Of a DNA stretch of 64,000 bases, positions 21,196-32,979 are shown piece after piece. The notes beneath the pieces are model-generated. The model was not told where the DNA came from and searched no databases. It saw only the letters and a program-made list of their open reading frames with translations. Position 1 is the first letter of the stretch. Every line of letters begins with the position of its first letter. The translations under genes and the position numbers were made by a program. The DNA comes from Diphasiastrum complanatum (taxonomy: Eukaryota; Streptophyta; Lycopodiopsida; Lycopodiales; Lycopodiaceae): assembly GCA_029204225.1 (NCBI GenBank), contig CM055092.1, forward strand, positions 70,782,453-70,846,452, given 5' to 3'.

Positions 21196-21829
21196 GCTTG
21201 TTGTTGTGTTTTGCTATTTGTTTCTAGTTTCCATTGTTCGTGTTTTTAGCTAGTTGTGGTTTTCCCATAAGCATGATGTTGAGCATTTGAGCTCACCTCC
21301 ATCTCAACTCTCTTTCTCTCTTTTTTCACCCTCAATCATGATGAATGCTTGTGTTCAGAGTTAGTGGAGATAGAGTTAAAGTTGGGTAGTGTTAAAGTAA
21401 AGTTAATAAGCATCTAAACTAGCAACTAAGTATAGTTAGAAGCTATCTTGTGTTCTAGCCCTTCTTGACAGTTGGGGGGCTGCCCATCGACTATCCTACA
21501 CACCCTACAACCTTGTTATGGAGATCATAAAATATATTTAATGTAGGTATTGTATGTGTATTTTTCCATATTTGAGCAAGATGTTCATCAGATAATATTA
21601 CCGGTTTGATGTTAGTGCAAGGCATATCCAATTCATGACAAATTCATCAATTTCAAGATTTTGATGATTTCCATGTGTTTGAACGATGAGAAGATATTTC
21701 TTGATTGTCAGCATTGCATTTGGGACAACTTGATATTTATGTGTGTCAAAATATGAATGTTTCTAATACATTGCAATGTCATCTTTTTGCAACAATCTGT
21801 CCTGGAAATATTAAACTAGTTGGGATTGT
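21196..21829. other. No recognisable feature
   Basis: AT-rich sequence with a CT tract near 21310. Nothing further is visible. Confidence 0.4.
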
Positions 21830-22920
21830 ATGTTTTGCGGTTGTATTGCAATTTTCAAACTATTTGTTATTCTTTCAAAAAAAAATATGTACACCTCATA
21901 AAAAATGACATCTCTACTAATAATCACCTTATTAGTAGTAGGATTGTAAACCTTATAGGCTTTACTCACCTCACTATATCCAACAAATATACATTTCCTT
22001 GAAGATGGATCCTCCTTTGTCCTATCATCAAGAGTTATATTGACATAGCAAGTGCATCCAAAAGTTCTAAGAAACTTGACACTCGGCCTCCTCTTGAATA
22101 GCATCTCAAAAGGTGTTTTTCCATCCAATATAGCACTCGGCCACCTATTGCATTGAAAGTTAGCACATAACAAAGATTGATTCCAAAATGGTTTAGGAAG
22201 ATTGGCACTTAAGCTCATAGCTTTAGCACCTTCACATAAGGTCCTATTCTTCCTCTCGGCCGCTCCATTTGTTGTGGTGTCCTTGGACTTGTGTACTCCC
22301 TCTTGATCCCATGCTCATCACAAAAGGCTTTGAATTTGGTTGAGATATATTCACCACCATTGTCACTCCTCAAGCACTTGACCCTTGTAGATAATTGGTC
22401 TCCCTTGCATTCTTGAATTTCAAAAAGACATTAGACACTTCATCCTTGCTCTTTAGTAGATAGACTCAATAAAATCTACTAAAATCATCAATAAATGTGA
22501 CATACATCTTAGCTCCTCCATTGCTAATAGTAGTAACACCACGAATATCCGAATGTACAACTTGAAAAGGCTTTGTAGGTCTATTATAAGGTAGTCTATG
22601 TGACTTTGACAAAGCACAAGACTTACAAACATGATTGATGCTAGTTAAGACACTTGGAAGACCAATCACAACTTGCTTTCTAGCCATTACCTCCAATTAT
22701 GCTTTGAAGTTGAGATGTCCCATCCTCTTATGGCAAACCTCTTGAATGGATATTTGCTCACTTGCCACACATCCAACTTGGTTAGCAATAACACAAGCAT
22801 CTAGTTTGAATAACTTCCCTTGTTCAAATGATTCTGAACATGAGTAAATAACATATCCGAAAAATCTCTGAGATGAATAACATTCACTCTCAACAGTTTC
22901 CAATCCACCTGACCTCTAAT
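21830..22920 (-). pseudogene. Ty1/copia GAG_pre-integrase and integrase fragment
   Basis: The minus strand reads VCHKRMGHLNFKA, then INHVCKSCALSKSHRLPY, the HHCC finger preceding copia integrase. VVHSDIRGVTTISNGGAKMYV and FIDDFSRFY follow, carrying the first catalytic Asp. After a broken stretch come KPFWNQSLLCANFQCNR, DGKTPFEMLFKRRPSVKFLR and FGCTCYVNI. The order is correct but several stops and frameshifts separate the blocks. RT and LTRs are not present nearby. Confidence 0.8.
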
Positions 22921-24776
22921 TACATAATTTCTTCCACTCAATCAATCCCTCTCTGATCCTAGTACTTAAACTAAGATTAGGTTGATCCAATACAGACATC
23001 TCAGATTTAAATTCTGATCAAACTTACTCCTATTCCAATCAAAATGAAATTAGTAACCTTTGACCTTTTAATGTACACTACTTATAGGTACTGATTCAAA
23101 TTTCAAACCAGTTCCAGATTGTCCACACAATCCCTAAAAACTGCCAAACAAGGTCTTGAATCCCCAACTGATGTTTGGAGGCCTAAATCTTGTCAACTTG
23201 CCTCGCCCTCTTAACTGAAGATAAAACAGCCTTTGAGCTACCATCTATCAGAGGGGCGAGCCAGAACAATAAGATCTAAAGATTTTACTCAAAAAAAACA
23301 CCCTAGACCTATTTTGGTTCCCCAGAGATCCAAATCTGCTTAGCTTGGCTCACCTAGCTCAATTTAGAGAGACAATTACTTGTTGAAGACTGTATCAAAA
23401 GGGCGAGCCAAGAGCTTGCACCATTTTTGAGATATTTGACTCCAAAATATTTGAACTTGTCTCTACAACCTCAGTAAAAACTCATCTTGGTTTGCCTCCT
23501 TCACCATTGATAGATCTTTTTGAGCCTAGTACACTGTCCAGAGGGCGAGCCAAGAGCCCAAATACTCATCATGCTACATTGAAAAGTGTAAAAATCCTAA
23601 TTTTGGCACTAAACAGCCTGCCAACTGGGATTCAAGAATTGATAAATCTCGAAGTGTCATATCTCACCACTCTCTCAAGCTCTTGGTTCTCCTGTTTGCA
23701 GGTTGCATTCCCCACTAAAAAAGAGCTTAATTTGAGCCAGGAGAGCCAAGACACCCAAAGAATCAGCCAAAAAGTCAAAAAATCCCAAATTTACTACTTT
23801 TGACCTACAAGCTTCAATTTCAAATATGTTGGCTCGCCTCCTTCATCGTTCATAGATCTCATTGAGCCCAGTTACTATCCAGAGGGCAAGCCAAGAGCCC
23901 AAGTACCCATCATTCTACATTGGAAAGTGTGAAAATCCTAATTTTTGCACTTTTTGAGATCCCCAGTCTGATAGACTTTTTGTGAGTGTCATATCTCATT
24001 GTTCCCTCAAGGTCTTGGTTGGCCTATTTGCAAGTGGAATCCCCTTGTGAAGAAGCTAATCTGAGTCAGGAGAGCCAAGACACACACAGATTGGCCAGAA
24101 ATAGAGAAAATTCAAATTTTACTATTTTTGGCCTATGGGCTTCAGTTTTGGAGATTTTGACTCGCCTCTTTCAAATCTGAGAGATCTAAAACATATCTTG
24201 ACATTTCTAGAAGGGCAAGCCATACCTCCCAAAGGATTCATAGATCTAGCTTCCTACAATCCCAAAATCACCCCAGGACTCCAAAATTTGATATTTTGAC
24301 TCCCCCTTGGTTATAACCTACATCCATCCACCCTTTATCATTGGCTAAAGAGGAAATCCAAAAATCTCAACCCATCTTCCACCTTCACACTTTTGTTTTC
24401 ACCCAACTACATTCCTAGAATTGTCTTGACTTTTTGTGAATCCCAAATCTGGTAGACTTTTTGTGAATCCCAAATCTACAATTCCCAGTTCCCCAAATTT
24501 CGATATTCATGTTCATCATCCCCGTCTTACATTCCCAGATATAAGATCCAATTCCCACATCATAATCCCCATCTTGTGAGTCCCCAGTTGAATCCCAAAT
24601 CCATGTCCCAAGATTTCATTCCCCAATCCCATCTACCAAAACTTACATTCCTACATTACAATCCCAGAGTTTGAAATCTGGATCTCCAAATTTAAATTTA
24701 GAAAAAAAAAACCTTGTTACATCCCCAAACAGGATACGTTCCCAAGCTATGAACTTAGACAAGATCTTTTGTCTGG
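22921..24776. repeat. Tandem-repeat leader upstream of gag
   Basis: Non-coding sequence in which a unit of about 344 bp recurs: 23541-23884 and 23885-24212 are similar (GGCGAGCCAAGAGCCCAAATACTC against GGCAAGCCAAGAGCCC...), with a partial third copy to about 24250. GGGCGAGCCA or a close variant occurs near 23253, 23399, 23541, 23885 and 24213, alternating with inverse GGCTCGCC-type copies. From 24300 to 24700 the word CCCAAATC recurs. Probably the leader or LTR of the gag relic that follows. Confidence 0.6.
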
Positions 24777-26030
24777 ATGCAACTAAGATCGGGTCGATCT
24801 AGGATCTCGAGAGAGGAAGGAAGTTCACTTGGAGATCAAGAACTATCAACTAGCCATCTCCAACCCCAAAATCTCCAAGAGCAGTTCGACATGGCTACCA
24901 ATAATCCAAACCTACCTCAAGAGAGTCCAGTACCACCTGAGGCACCAGGAGCCCAAAGGATCCTCAACCCGTTAGCCTTTGCTGTACCATTATCTGGAGC
25001 CATTCCACATAATCGATGAGCTCCTAGACTCGATCTACCATGATACGATGGTACTACCGACCCAACACTCTACCTTCAGATTTATGAGGAAGCATGTGAA
25101 GTCTATGGAGAGACAACTCCAGAAGAAAAACTCTGACTCTTTAGTATGACCCTCATTGATGCTGCTCACGAGTGGTATTTCAACCTTGAGCGTAACGAAC
25201 AAAACGAGTGAGAATCACTCAAGGACTCATTTGTTAAGAGGTTCAAATCATCTAGATTCCTTGAAAGCTCATTTTATTGCTTAGTAAGATCAAAATGAGA
25301 AAGGATGAGAAGGTACGCGATTATATCGAATGACTCAAACGTCTTAAGACTGAATGCCCTGCCCACTTAGCACCTGATCAGGTCGTGCTCATATGGTTCA
25401 TGGCTGGCCTCCCGAAATCTATCAGGCATGAATTTTGACCTCCAGAATCCTATGCTACCTTACGTGATGCTATAGATGATGCCATCTGCAAAGAAGATGA
25501 AGGCTCCGATGAAGAATATGAACCCCAACATTCGCGAGCCATTGACCGAAGCCATAGATCCCAAGGTGAAGGATCCTCTTTCGATGGTGTCACACAGTTG
25601 TTGTTACAGTAACTTGAAACCATGAATAAAATCCACCAGGCACAAATGGATAAGATATCCAAAGATTTTGAACAAAAATTGAAAAATACCACACCAAAAG
25701 GGCCTATTGTTAACCAATTTCCCAAGCGTGATAATGTTTGGTGTCCCACATGCCAACAAAATCACACGGCAAACGAATGTCCATAGAATAAACAGATAGC
25801 CCAAAGGTTTTGCATCTTTTGCAACACCAACAATTATGATACATCTGCTTGTATCTACAATCCAAGAATACAAGCTGTTGCATGACAATACTAGTGGAAG
25901 ATGCAACAACATGGTCCCCAAATTACGAGTTATCAGATACTCAAATTCCAACAAGCACCTCCACAACGCTTAGCACTACCTAGGCCTAATAACGCAACAC
26001 CAACCTTAGTAGTGCGACAGCCTGGGCCTC
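24777..26030 (+). pseudogene. Ty3/gypsy gag (Athila/Tat-like) relic
   Basis: Begins MQLRSGRSRISREEG, a start common in Tat/Athila gag, with FAVPLSGAIPHN later. After a stop come LDLP-stop-YDGTTDPTLYLQ and FSMTLIDAAHEWYFNLERN, the capsid region, then MAGLPKSIRHEF. The nucleocapsid has CPTCQQNHTANEC (CX2CX3HX4C) and CIFCNTNNYDTSAC, in which the His is Tyr. It is related to the gag at 17.7-19.0 kb (compare VWCSIYTGNHTVNECP with VWCPTCQQNHTANECP). At least five stops. Plus strand, ending at a junction with minus-strand pol. Confidence 0.75.
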
Positions 26031-26034
26031 AGAT

Positions 26035-27950
26035 GGACCGTCAAACCATCCCAGCAAACCTTGCTACCCTTTCAACTTTAGCGGGGTCTATAGATATACT
26101 GTCTTTACTGATAACATGACGCAAAAGGATCCCATAAGGCACTGTAGACAGATACTTTCGTGGATTCAGAGCTATAGATTTGGCCTTGCAAACTGACAAG
26201 CAAAGTTTCAACGCTTTTACATGCTCCTCCATTGTGTTCGTTGCTATGCAAATGTCATCCATAAATTTTTTTGTGGAATCAGAAATCAGATTACCAAAAG
26301 CTTCATTCATGAACCTCTGGTAAGTTGCTGGAGCATTGCACAATCCAAAAGGCATAACATGATATGCATACGTACCAAACAGGGTAGTAAACGTTGTCTT
26401 GAGTTTGTCCTCAACAGCAATTGCAATCTGGTTATAACCAGCAAAACAATCCATGAAAGTGTAGATCCTCTTATCCGCCAACTGGTCAAACATCTGATCA
26501 ATGAAAGGCAGATGATAATAATCCTTAATAGTTGCTTTGTTAAGGGTTTGAAGTCTACACAAATCTTGACTTGGCCGCTCTTTTTGATTTTTGGCACAAT
26601 GGTCAAACACCATTCAGTATTATAGACCGGAAAGATCAGCCCTGCATCATGCATTTTCCTGATCTCCTCTGCAACTAGCGTCATCAAATGGTTGGCTAAC
26701 AGCCGTTGTCTTTCTCTGATAGGCAGGATGATGATTACCAGAGAAGGTGGAATTCCCTTAAAGTCTTCATAAGTCCAGGCGAAAATTCCAGTGGTAGTAA
26801 TCAAAAAATCTGTAATAAGACATCTCTCATTGGATTCAGAAGAAGTTCCACTGAGAAGCTCTCTTTTAGCAAAAATATCCCCTTGGTAGAACTTAATGAC
26901 GTCCGCATCACGGATACTCACCAAGGGCTCTCTTCCTTGAAATTGTTCAAGCATCAACACTTGAGGATTCTTTGTAGATGAGTCTGTGCTGGTAGTGTCC
27001 ATTGAGTCCTCTGACTCCCAATCGCTCTCAATAACAGAGGCCCTCTCACTATCAGGTTCATCGGGGTAAGCATTTACGACCACACGTTTCTTGCCCCTTC
27101 CGAATATTAAATATCCAGAAGGTATATCAATTAGACACTTTGTCTTGTAGATCCATGGTCTTCCAAGCAGCATCTCATACGCTTCCTTGCCAGTCTGCAT
27201 CCGCACAACATGGAAATCAATGCGAGCTGTCTTTCCTGCGACATTGACTGGTAGGGTGTAAACAACACCTTCTGCCTTCAACCTGGAATATCAGCAAGCT
27301 TAAGCATGGTATTAGCTCCTTCCTTAACTGTTAAATTTAGCTTGGTCGCTAGTTCCGCACTCATAACATTAACAGCTGCACCTGCATCTACAATAGCATT
27401 ATGGACCAACAACCCATCAACTTTTGGGCAGTTTCGTTCAATGCTTTTATCGGAAACCCTGTCCACTTCCACCACCACAGGTTTCTGAGAGTCAAGCCAT
27501 TTGATGCGCATTAACCTCCTTCAATTCTCGCTTCACTGCAGGCGATTTTTGCAACAACTGTAACAGACTTATATCTACCTTAGTAGCATTCAAGATTGAC
27601 AAGTTTGAAGGGTGTATAGTCTTCAATAATTGCCTTCTCAGCCAAGTCCGCCTACCAGGTGGACGATCCACCACTTTAACCGTTTTCTTTAGATTGCTAG
27701 GTTGTGGGTCTTCTACCCGTACAGGTGCAGGCTCTGGCTTTGGCTCTGGTTCTTCCTGAACAGCAGGTAATCGATCATCAGGTATGGGTTGTTTCCCAGT
27801 GGCCATAGCTACTTTCTGAGCTCTAGTCATTACCAGGCAGGTTGGATCCGCTTTCGAATCAACAAGATTGACTAAGGTAATAGGTCTATCTTTAGCACGC
27901 TTTAGGATGTCACGACCCTCGCAAATTATTTCTATTTTTTCAGCCAATTT
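26035..27950 (-). pseudogene. Ty3/gypsy protease and reverse transcriptase
   Basis: From the higher coordinates on the minus strand: linker, protease with NAIVDAGAAVNVMSAELATK (DAG at the active site) and EMLLGRPWIYKTKCLID, a frameshift at 27280, an acidic linker, IFAWTYEDFKGIPPSL, TIVPKIKKSGQVKICVDF, a frameshift, then IYTFMDCFAGYNQIAIAVED, YAYHVMPFGLCNAPATYQRF and KFMDDICIAT (the catalytic box). It ends at LRHVISKDSISIDPAKVE, short of the RT thumb end and RNase H. Domain order and motifs are clear for the Tat/Athila branch. Tail-to-tail with the plus-strand gag. Confidence 0.82.
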
Positions 27951-28789
27951 ATTTATTTACATGGGAATACCCCCAACAAAGATATACATGCCAATAAGCA
28001 TGATTGCATCTACACAACAAACATGACCATACATGAATCAACAAGACGAAAAAACGAATACTAAGAAAACCAAATTATGCACTACTGCTCTTCAAAACAA
28101 AATAAAAAAAAACAAATATAAAATGGATGGAAAATCTGAACATAGAACTTTTGCATGTAGTGAATACAAACCAACACTCGACAACAGATCAAATGGTGGA
28201 AAAATTTATGTGAACCCCAATAGCCATAGGAAAAAGTATACACAAAATACAAATTCTTGGAAGAATAAAGTATCTGCGCCATAAAAATGATCGCATAATG
28301 CTACAAACATTCCAAAATATTGTGCCTTCCCCGATGTCAAACAAATACCAAAATTTTGAAACTATAAAAAACATATTGAACATTGATAATGAAATTAATT
28401 TGGCATAATAATTATAGGCCAAGTATTGAATTAGCGCACAAAGTGTTATACATTGCACAAACATCAACATCCACTTCTTATGCCACCACAATTGCTGGAT
28501 ACATATGATACTTAGAATTGCAAAAGTCTAGATCCCAAAATCGTAAATTTGTACAATAACAAACTACACAGTCGCAATATTATGACTTGGAAAAACAATA
28601 GAGATGTACTTGCAATGCATGCAGGATATTCTGATATATCATTATGATAGTTGCAAAAAATTCTCATGTTGATATCAAATAAAGAAGCTCTTTACCATGA
28701 TTGCAAACTACCTAAAACAAATACAAAATCCTGGAAACTCGAATCTTAAAAAAATTAGCAAAATATAATAATTTGTTTCAAGGCTCAAA
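27951..28789. other. AT-rich sequence upstream of the helicase relic
   Basis: Very AT-rich. Small open frames on both strands show no domain. It may hold the decayed N-terminal (Rep) part of the Helitron-type element, but I could not recognise a Rep motif such as the HUH pair. Confidence 0.35.
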
Positions 28790-30370
28790 CATTGATAAAA
28801 ACATTTGGAATGAAATAGAAGAACAAAATGATAACAATCATTTGGAAGACATTGATATAACAACAACTTTTTATACTACAACAACATGTGTTGAACCATA
28901 CGACCTACAAAAAGATACGAGCACTGAATTCGAAAATGATTGCTAATGACCAACTACTACATTCAATTGCAAAAACTAAACGTTGAACAAAAATCCATAT
29001 TATATGAATGCATGCATTAAAATAACTTCAACCAATAGAAGTGATACATCTTTTTTTGACAAGAAGAGTAGAAACCGGAAAAATATTCACAATACAAGTG
29101 ATTGTACAAAGATTTATCCGATGGATCAAAACAAACAACATAAACAAACCAAAAGTGCTACAAACTGCATTCATTGGAAAGTCGCACTTAACACAGACGG
29201 AACCCCAATACATTTTGCATTAATATTCCAATCAATACGAAACATATATTCTTGCTTACCTCTAAAAGACTAAATACACTAACAAAGACATATGAAACCT
29301 GCAACTAAAAGTGATTCATGAAATATCTCTTGTAGGAAAAATGACTATTCCATTATGTTGACCAAAGACTACAACAAATTAAACATAAACATGATCACTT
29401 TGGAGGAATAGATGTATAATGACCTAAATTTGCTTGCACCTATATTTTGGCATAAGAAAATCAAATGTTGTCAATTGACAGAGGTGATGCGACAACGAGA
29501 CATTAGATTTGTGAACATCCTTAACCGAATACAAAATGTGACACACACAGATAAAGAAATCCAAGTAATCAATAATCAATGTCTCTCACATACTCCAATA
29601 ACATTATATGTAAATTCATTTAAAAACAAAATTGACAAAAGAACACAATGACTATTTTTTCAAAATATGAACAAAAACAATATGTAGTCATTGCTAGAAA
29701 CATATGCCACAGTTGAAACGTGGAAAATATTCCTTTGTCTACTGATGTCACTCTAACAAGTGGACTACATCAAAAAACCAAATTGAAAGAAATATTGCTA
29801 ATTGAACTTTGTGCTAGAAATTACAACATCCAGGATGGTCATATATGACGTTTACAAGAAATCTATCAAAAACATCCAGGAATATATTTTCAACAATATT
29901 CCATCCCATAAGTTGCAACGACAATCATGGTTTATGTTTGCTATACAAACTATACATGACACTTGGCCCACATCAATACTTCATCATACAAGATTGTGAA
30001 TTTATAAGAGCGGCATTCAATATGAGCGCAAGATATGCGATATACACAGTTGCCATATATCGACCGACATACAAATATAGCAATTTTCTTTAGCTTACAA
30101 AAACTTCTTGAATGTCTATCAACATATGTCCATTGCATCTTTTTAGGAGACTTCAGTAAGATGTATCCACTAAAAGCACATCTTCACGAATGCTTATAGC
30201 TTTGCTATCCTCATACAAATTTCAACTATCTTGCAAAGAACCAACATCTATTTATGGAAGCCAACTAGACCAAATTTGGACAAATACTCCAATTATCGAT
30301 TGCAAATCCCAAACGAAAGAAACATGTTGGTTAGATCACTAACCCATGTACCTTGCCTTCGAACTTCCTA
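28790..30370 (+). pseudogene. Helitron-type PIF1 helicase plus endonuclease relic
   Basis: Frameshifted plus-strand coding sequence. Helicase blocks in order: LQKLNVEQKSILYE (Q motif, about 28975); LFLTRRVETGKIFTIQ (Walker A, normally GGAGTGK) with KVLQTAFIGKSHL; LKVIHEISLVGKMT (Walker B, Asp changed to His); HYVDQRLQQIK then FGGIDV; DLNLLAPIFW; CCQLTEVMRQRDIRFVNIL with NRIQNVTHTDKEI. After a decayed C-terminal part comes an endonuclease/exonuclease/phosphatase-like domain: VAIYRPTYKYSNF, CIFLGDFSKMYP, FQLSCKEPTSIYGSQLDQIW then TNTPI, and WLDH near the end. Helicase followed by an apurinic-like endonuclease is the layout of Helentron/Helitron2 elements. At least six stops or frameshifts. No Rep domain recognised. 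Confidence 0.68.
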
Positions 30371-30686
30371 ATAATATTCCCAAGGTCATAAGCTTGCAAA
30401 ACAACATTTCCTACAATTTCAAATTTGAAATTTACATAATCCCGTTCGACAACAAAAATTTAAATTATTACAACCTCATAAAAGCCTACAAAATAGAATA
30501 TTGGTTTGTAGAATTCGTGGCAACTTTGGACCTATTTGGTCCATTTAAAAGCCAATATCTTCAAAGATCATATCTAAACATCATGTTTTTAAATATAACA
30601 TATGTTAGTTTGAAACATACCTTTTTCCTTTTTTTGCTCGTAATCTCATTTTTACTTTTTTAATGAAGAAAAGAGAGGCACCTTAC
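30371..30686. other. 3' flank of the Helitron-type relic
   Basis: AT-rich, without a motif. An open frame that begins in the endonuclease relic runs through it to 30663 but reads as random sequence after the domain ends. Confidence 0.35.
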
Positions 30687-30732
30687 TTTTTTTTACACAC
30701 ACCTTCCACGCAGAAGGTGCGCGTAAAAAAAA
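30687..30732. repeat. 20-bp stem hairpin
   Basis: Arms 30687-30706 and 30713-30732 pair over 20 bp with two mismatches around a 6-nt loop (CACGCA). The core is CACCTTC/GAAGGTG, extended by T8/A8. It could be the 3' terminal hairpin of the Helitron-type element; that is inference. Confidence 0.75.
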
Positions 30733-31128
30733 AATTCAAGGCAAAAGAATCAATCAAAAAAATAAAAACTGAAATTAAGACAAGAAGGGTTGCATCCTCG
30801 GGGCCACCGAGTTGAGAGTTTAGCTCACTCGAGCTCTTCATCCATTCATTCTCTTCAGTCACCCAACGAGGTTGGCTCAGTTGGTTAGCTTGGCATTCAA
30901 AGTTAATAATTGATCAGCACGTAAGGTGCGCGTAAAAAAAAATTCAAGGCAAAAGAATCAATCAAAAAAATAAAAACTGAAATTAAGACAAGAAGGGTTG
31001 CATCCTCGCGGCCACCGAGTTGAGGGTTTAGCTCACTCGAGCTCTTCATCCATTCATTCTCTTCAGTCACCCAACGAGGTTGGCTCAGTTGGTTAGCTTG
31101 GCATTCAAAGTTAATAATAGATCAGCAC
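30714..31128. repeat. 209-bp tandem duplication with an A-box-like motif
   Basis: Two near-identical units, 30714-30922 and 30923-31128. Near its end each carries GGTTGGCTCAGTTGGTTAGC, which fits the tRNA A-box consensus (TGGCTCAGTTGG), but there is no convincing B box downstream. Possible tRNA-related SINE head or chance. Confidence 0.85.
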
Positions 31129-31438
31129 CAGGCTAAAAATTTGACGTGCACCTCTACCTCTACCTTTCACTCTTGTGGGCTTTTCTTTTTTATATCTATC
31201 ACATAACATACATAATGTAAAAGTACTTGTCAAATAAAATAAACATGAACCTTTCAACCACTTAAAAACATATGTTTGTGTTATGTTTTACAATAAAATT
31301 TTAAAATTTTCAAACATTTGACTTTTTACATGGAAGGGCAATTTTTAAGTTTGCCATTTAAATGACTTTCTTTGAAAGGGCCTTTGACGTGCATTCCAGG
31401 CTCGCAAACGCTGAAGCCTTCAGCACGTACCTAGTTAA
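31129..31438. other. Upstream region of the CRM gene
   Basis: AT-rich sequence with no element recognised. Probably promoter for the CRM-domain gene. Confidence 0.4.
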
Positions 31439-31447
31439 TTAGGGTTT
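31439..31447. promoter_or_regulatory. Telo-box-like motif
   Basis: TTAGGGTTT, the reverse complement of the plant telo-box AAACCCTAA, often found in promoters or 5' UTRs of translation and organelle gene-expression genes. Its place about 1.2 kb before the first sure CRM exon suggests it marks the transcription start area. Confidence 0.4.
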
Positions 31448-32631
31448 GAAAAACTCGAGTCCAGTGGCAGCCAAAATAGGTAGAGGTGCGAGCGAGCGAG
31501 GCTGCCAATTTTGAGCCAAAATGGGAAACGAAACGAACACCTACATGCAGCGGACCTGAGCTGATACCCTACCCTCAGCTTGTAGGTCTGCTGAGGCCGA
31601 TTTTGTCAGCAATTGGTGATGTTGAAGTGTTTTATATCTTTGTTCAAAACGAAGCATTCTATACTTTCGTTCGGGCAGCCATCTTGAGTTCCATCTTTGC
31701 TACCTTCTTCTCATATTGTGCTTTCGAGCAGGCATTCCCTCGTGGCCTAGGTTTTCCTTCCAGGTTTGAGACAGCAAACTCTTTGCAAGATTTCTCTTGA
31801 GATTGTCCTGTGGCGCTTCATTCTGGTGATTTTTCGTTGTAAACGGAATTATTGACTCCTCCAGAGGGTAGTGGTTGTGTAGCAGAAGGCTTTGTATCTG
31901 TTCATTGGTTGCAACGAACAGAAGGTTGCGCAGTTTCGTTGTAACTGAGCAGACAGATGGTTTTCGTCCACTGAAAATCGTCAAACATGGATTTGAGGGG
32001 CTAGTTGCCAGCACATCATTGCTATCGTCATTCTGCTGTTGTGCCTGCTTGTCCCTTATCAGACATTTCTGCAAGCAAATCGTACCTAAAGGCTTGCTTG
32101 TTCAATCGGCCATATGCAGACACTTTCAAACTGGCTTGGTTTTTTGTTTTGCTACATTTGATCAGCTCTTCCTCGATTTCTGCTGAGATATGAAGAATTA
32201 TCAGAAGCGAAGTCTTTAAGTGCGCGTTATGGCGATCATAGAAAAAGGATCTTGTAGGGTGCACCCTATGCCCGACCTCATCAAATTATGGATGCATGTT
32301 CGCGCTGGTTTTATTTGTTATACATGTCCACGGAAGGAGATCGCATTTATGCGGACCTCGCGTAAGCCTGGGTATGCACTTGTTTGAATATTCTATTTCA
32401 TGACTTGCTCTCTTCTGTTAACATCGCTGTGCTACGTAGTCATTTTTAACATGCTTCAAATACTTATTCTCGGGATGTCCCAGTTGTAAATGCCCTAAGG
32501 TGCATTAGCATCACGAAAGTCATTTCGCATAACTTGCTAGTGCTTTATTAGTTTTAAGTAAAACAGAGTTGAAGTTTTAAATTTCATCATTATTCTCATC
32601 GAGTATATAGTAGGATAGTGGGGCTGGACAG
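31448..32631 (+). other. Probable 5' UTR, first exon(s) and intron of the CRM gene
   Basis: Higher-complexity sequence with a GC-richer start (31480-31600). Open frames (31486-31800, 31875-32186) give Ser/Cys/Phe-rich peptides that could be a transit peptide, or could be non-coding. I cannot place the first exon or the translation start here. Confidence 0.35.
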
Positions 32632-32979
32632 ACATTCTTGGAACGTCCTTCCGAAGAGCTGGAAACGTGCAGCAGACAAGCTGGTGATACTTCCAGAAAG
32701 GAACCCTCATGTGGTCTTAACCTCCACAGACATTTTCTTTGCTTTCCCCCGCTATCTGCTGGCTTCAACCGGGAAAACATAACATTTTGTATGCCTTCTC
32801 TTTATCGCGCACAATGGGATCGCGCCATTTCTACCATGAGCCAAGTTACACAAGATCGGAGAACAAAACAACAAAAGAAAAAGGAAGTTATGCAGAAGAT
32901 AAAAAACATTCGTAAACAAGATAAGTTAAAGAAAGAGACGATGTCGGATGAGGCTAAAATGGTCTGGAGGCTACAGAAG
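32632..32979 (+). CDS. CRM-domain RNA-binding protein, N-terminal exon
   Basis: Coding exon ending at donor AAG/GTAAAT (32980) in phase 0. Its 5' edge is uncertain: an acceptor-like ACAG precedes 32632, but the frame has its first ATG only at 32791 (MPSLYRAQWDRAISTMSQ), with another at 32836 (MSQVTQDRRTKQ). It encodes the basic helix that precedes the CRM domain in the At3g25440/At4g13070-like group (VMQKIKNIRKQDKLKKETMS, then DEAKMVWRLQK). CRM proteins bind RNA, and plant members act in plastid or mitochondrial intron splicing. A targeting peptide would be expected upstream but is not visible with certainty. Confidence 0.72.

Noticed and set aside
30880-30905. Possible tRNA gene at the GGCTCAGTTGGTTAGC motif
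   Set aside because: No acceptor stem, anticodon arm or good B box downstream; only an A-box-like motif.
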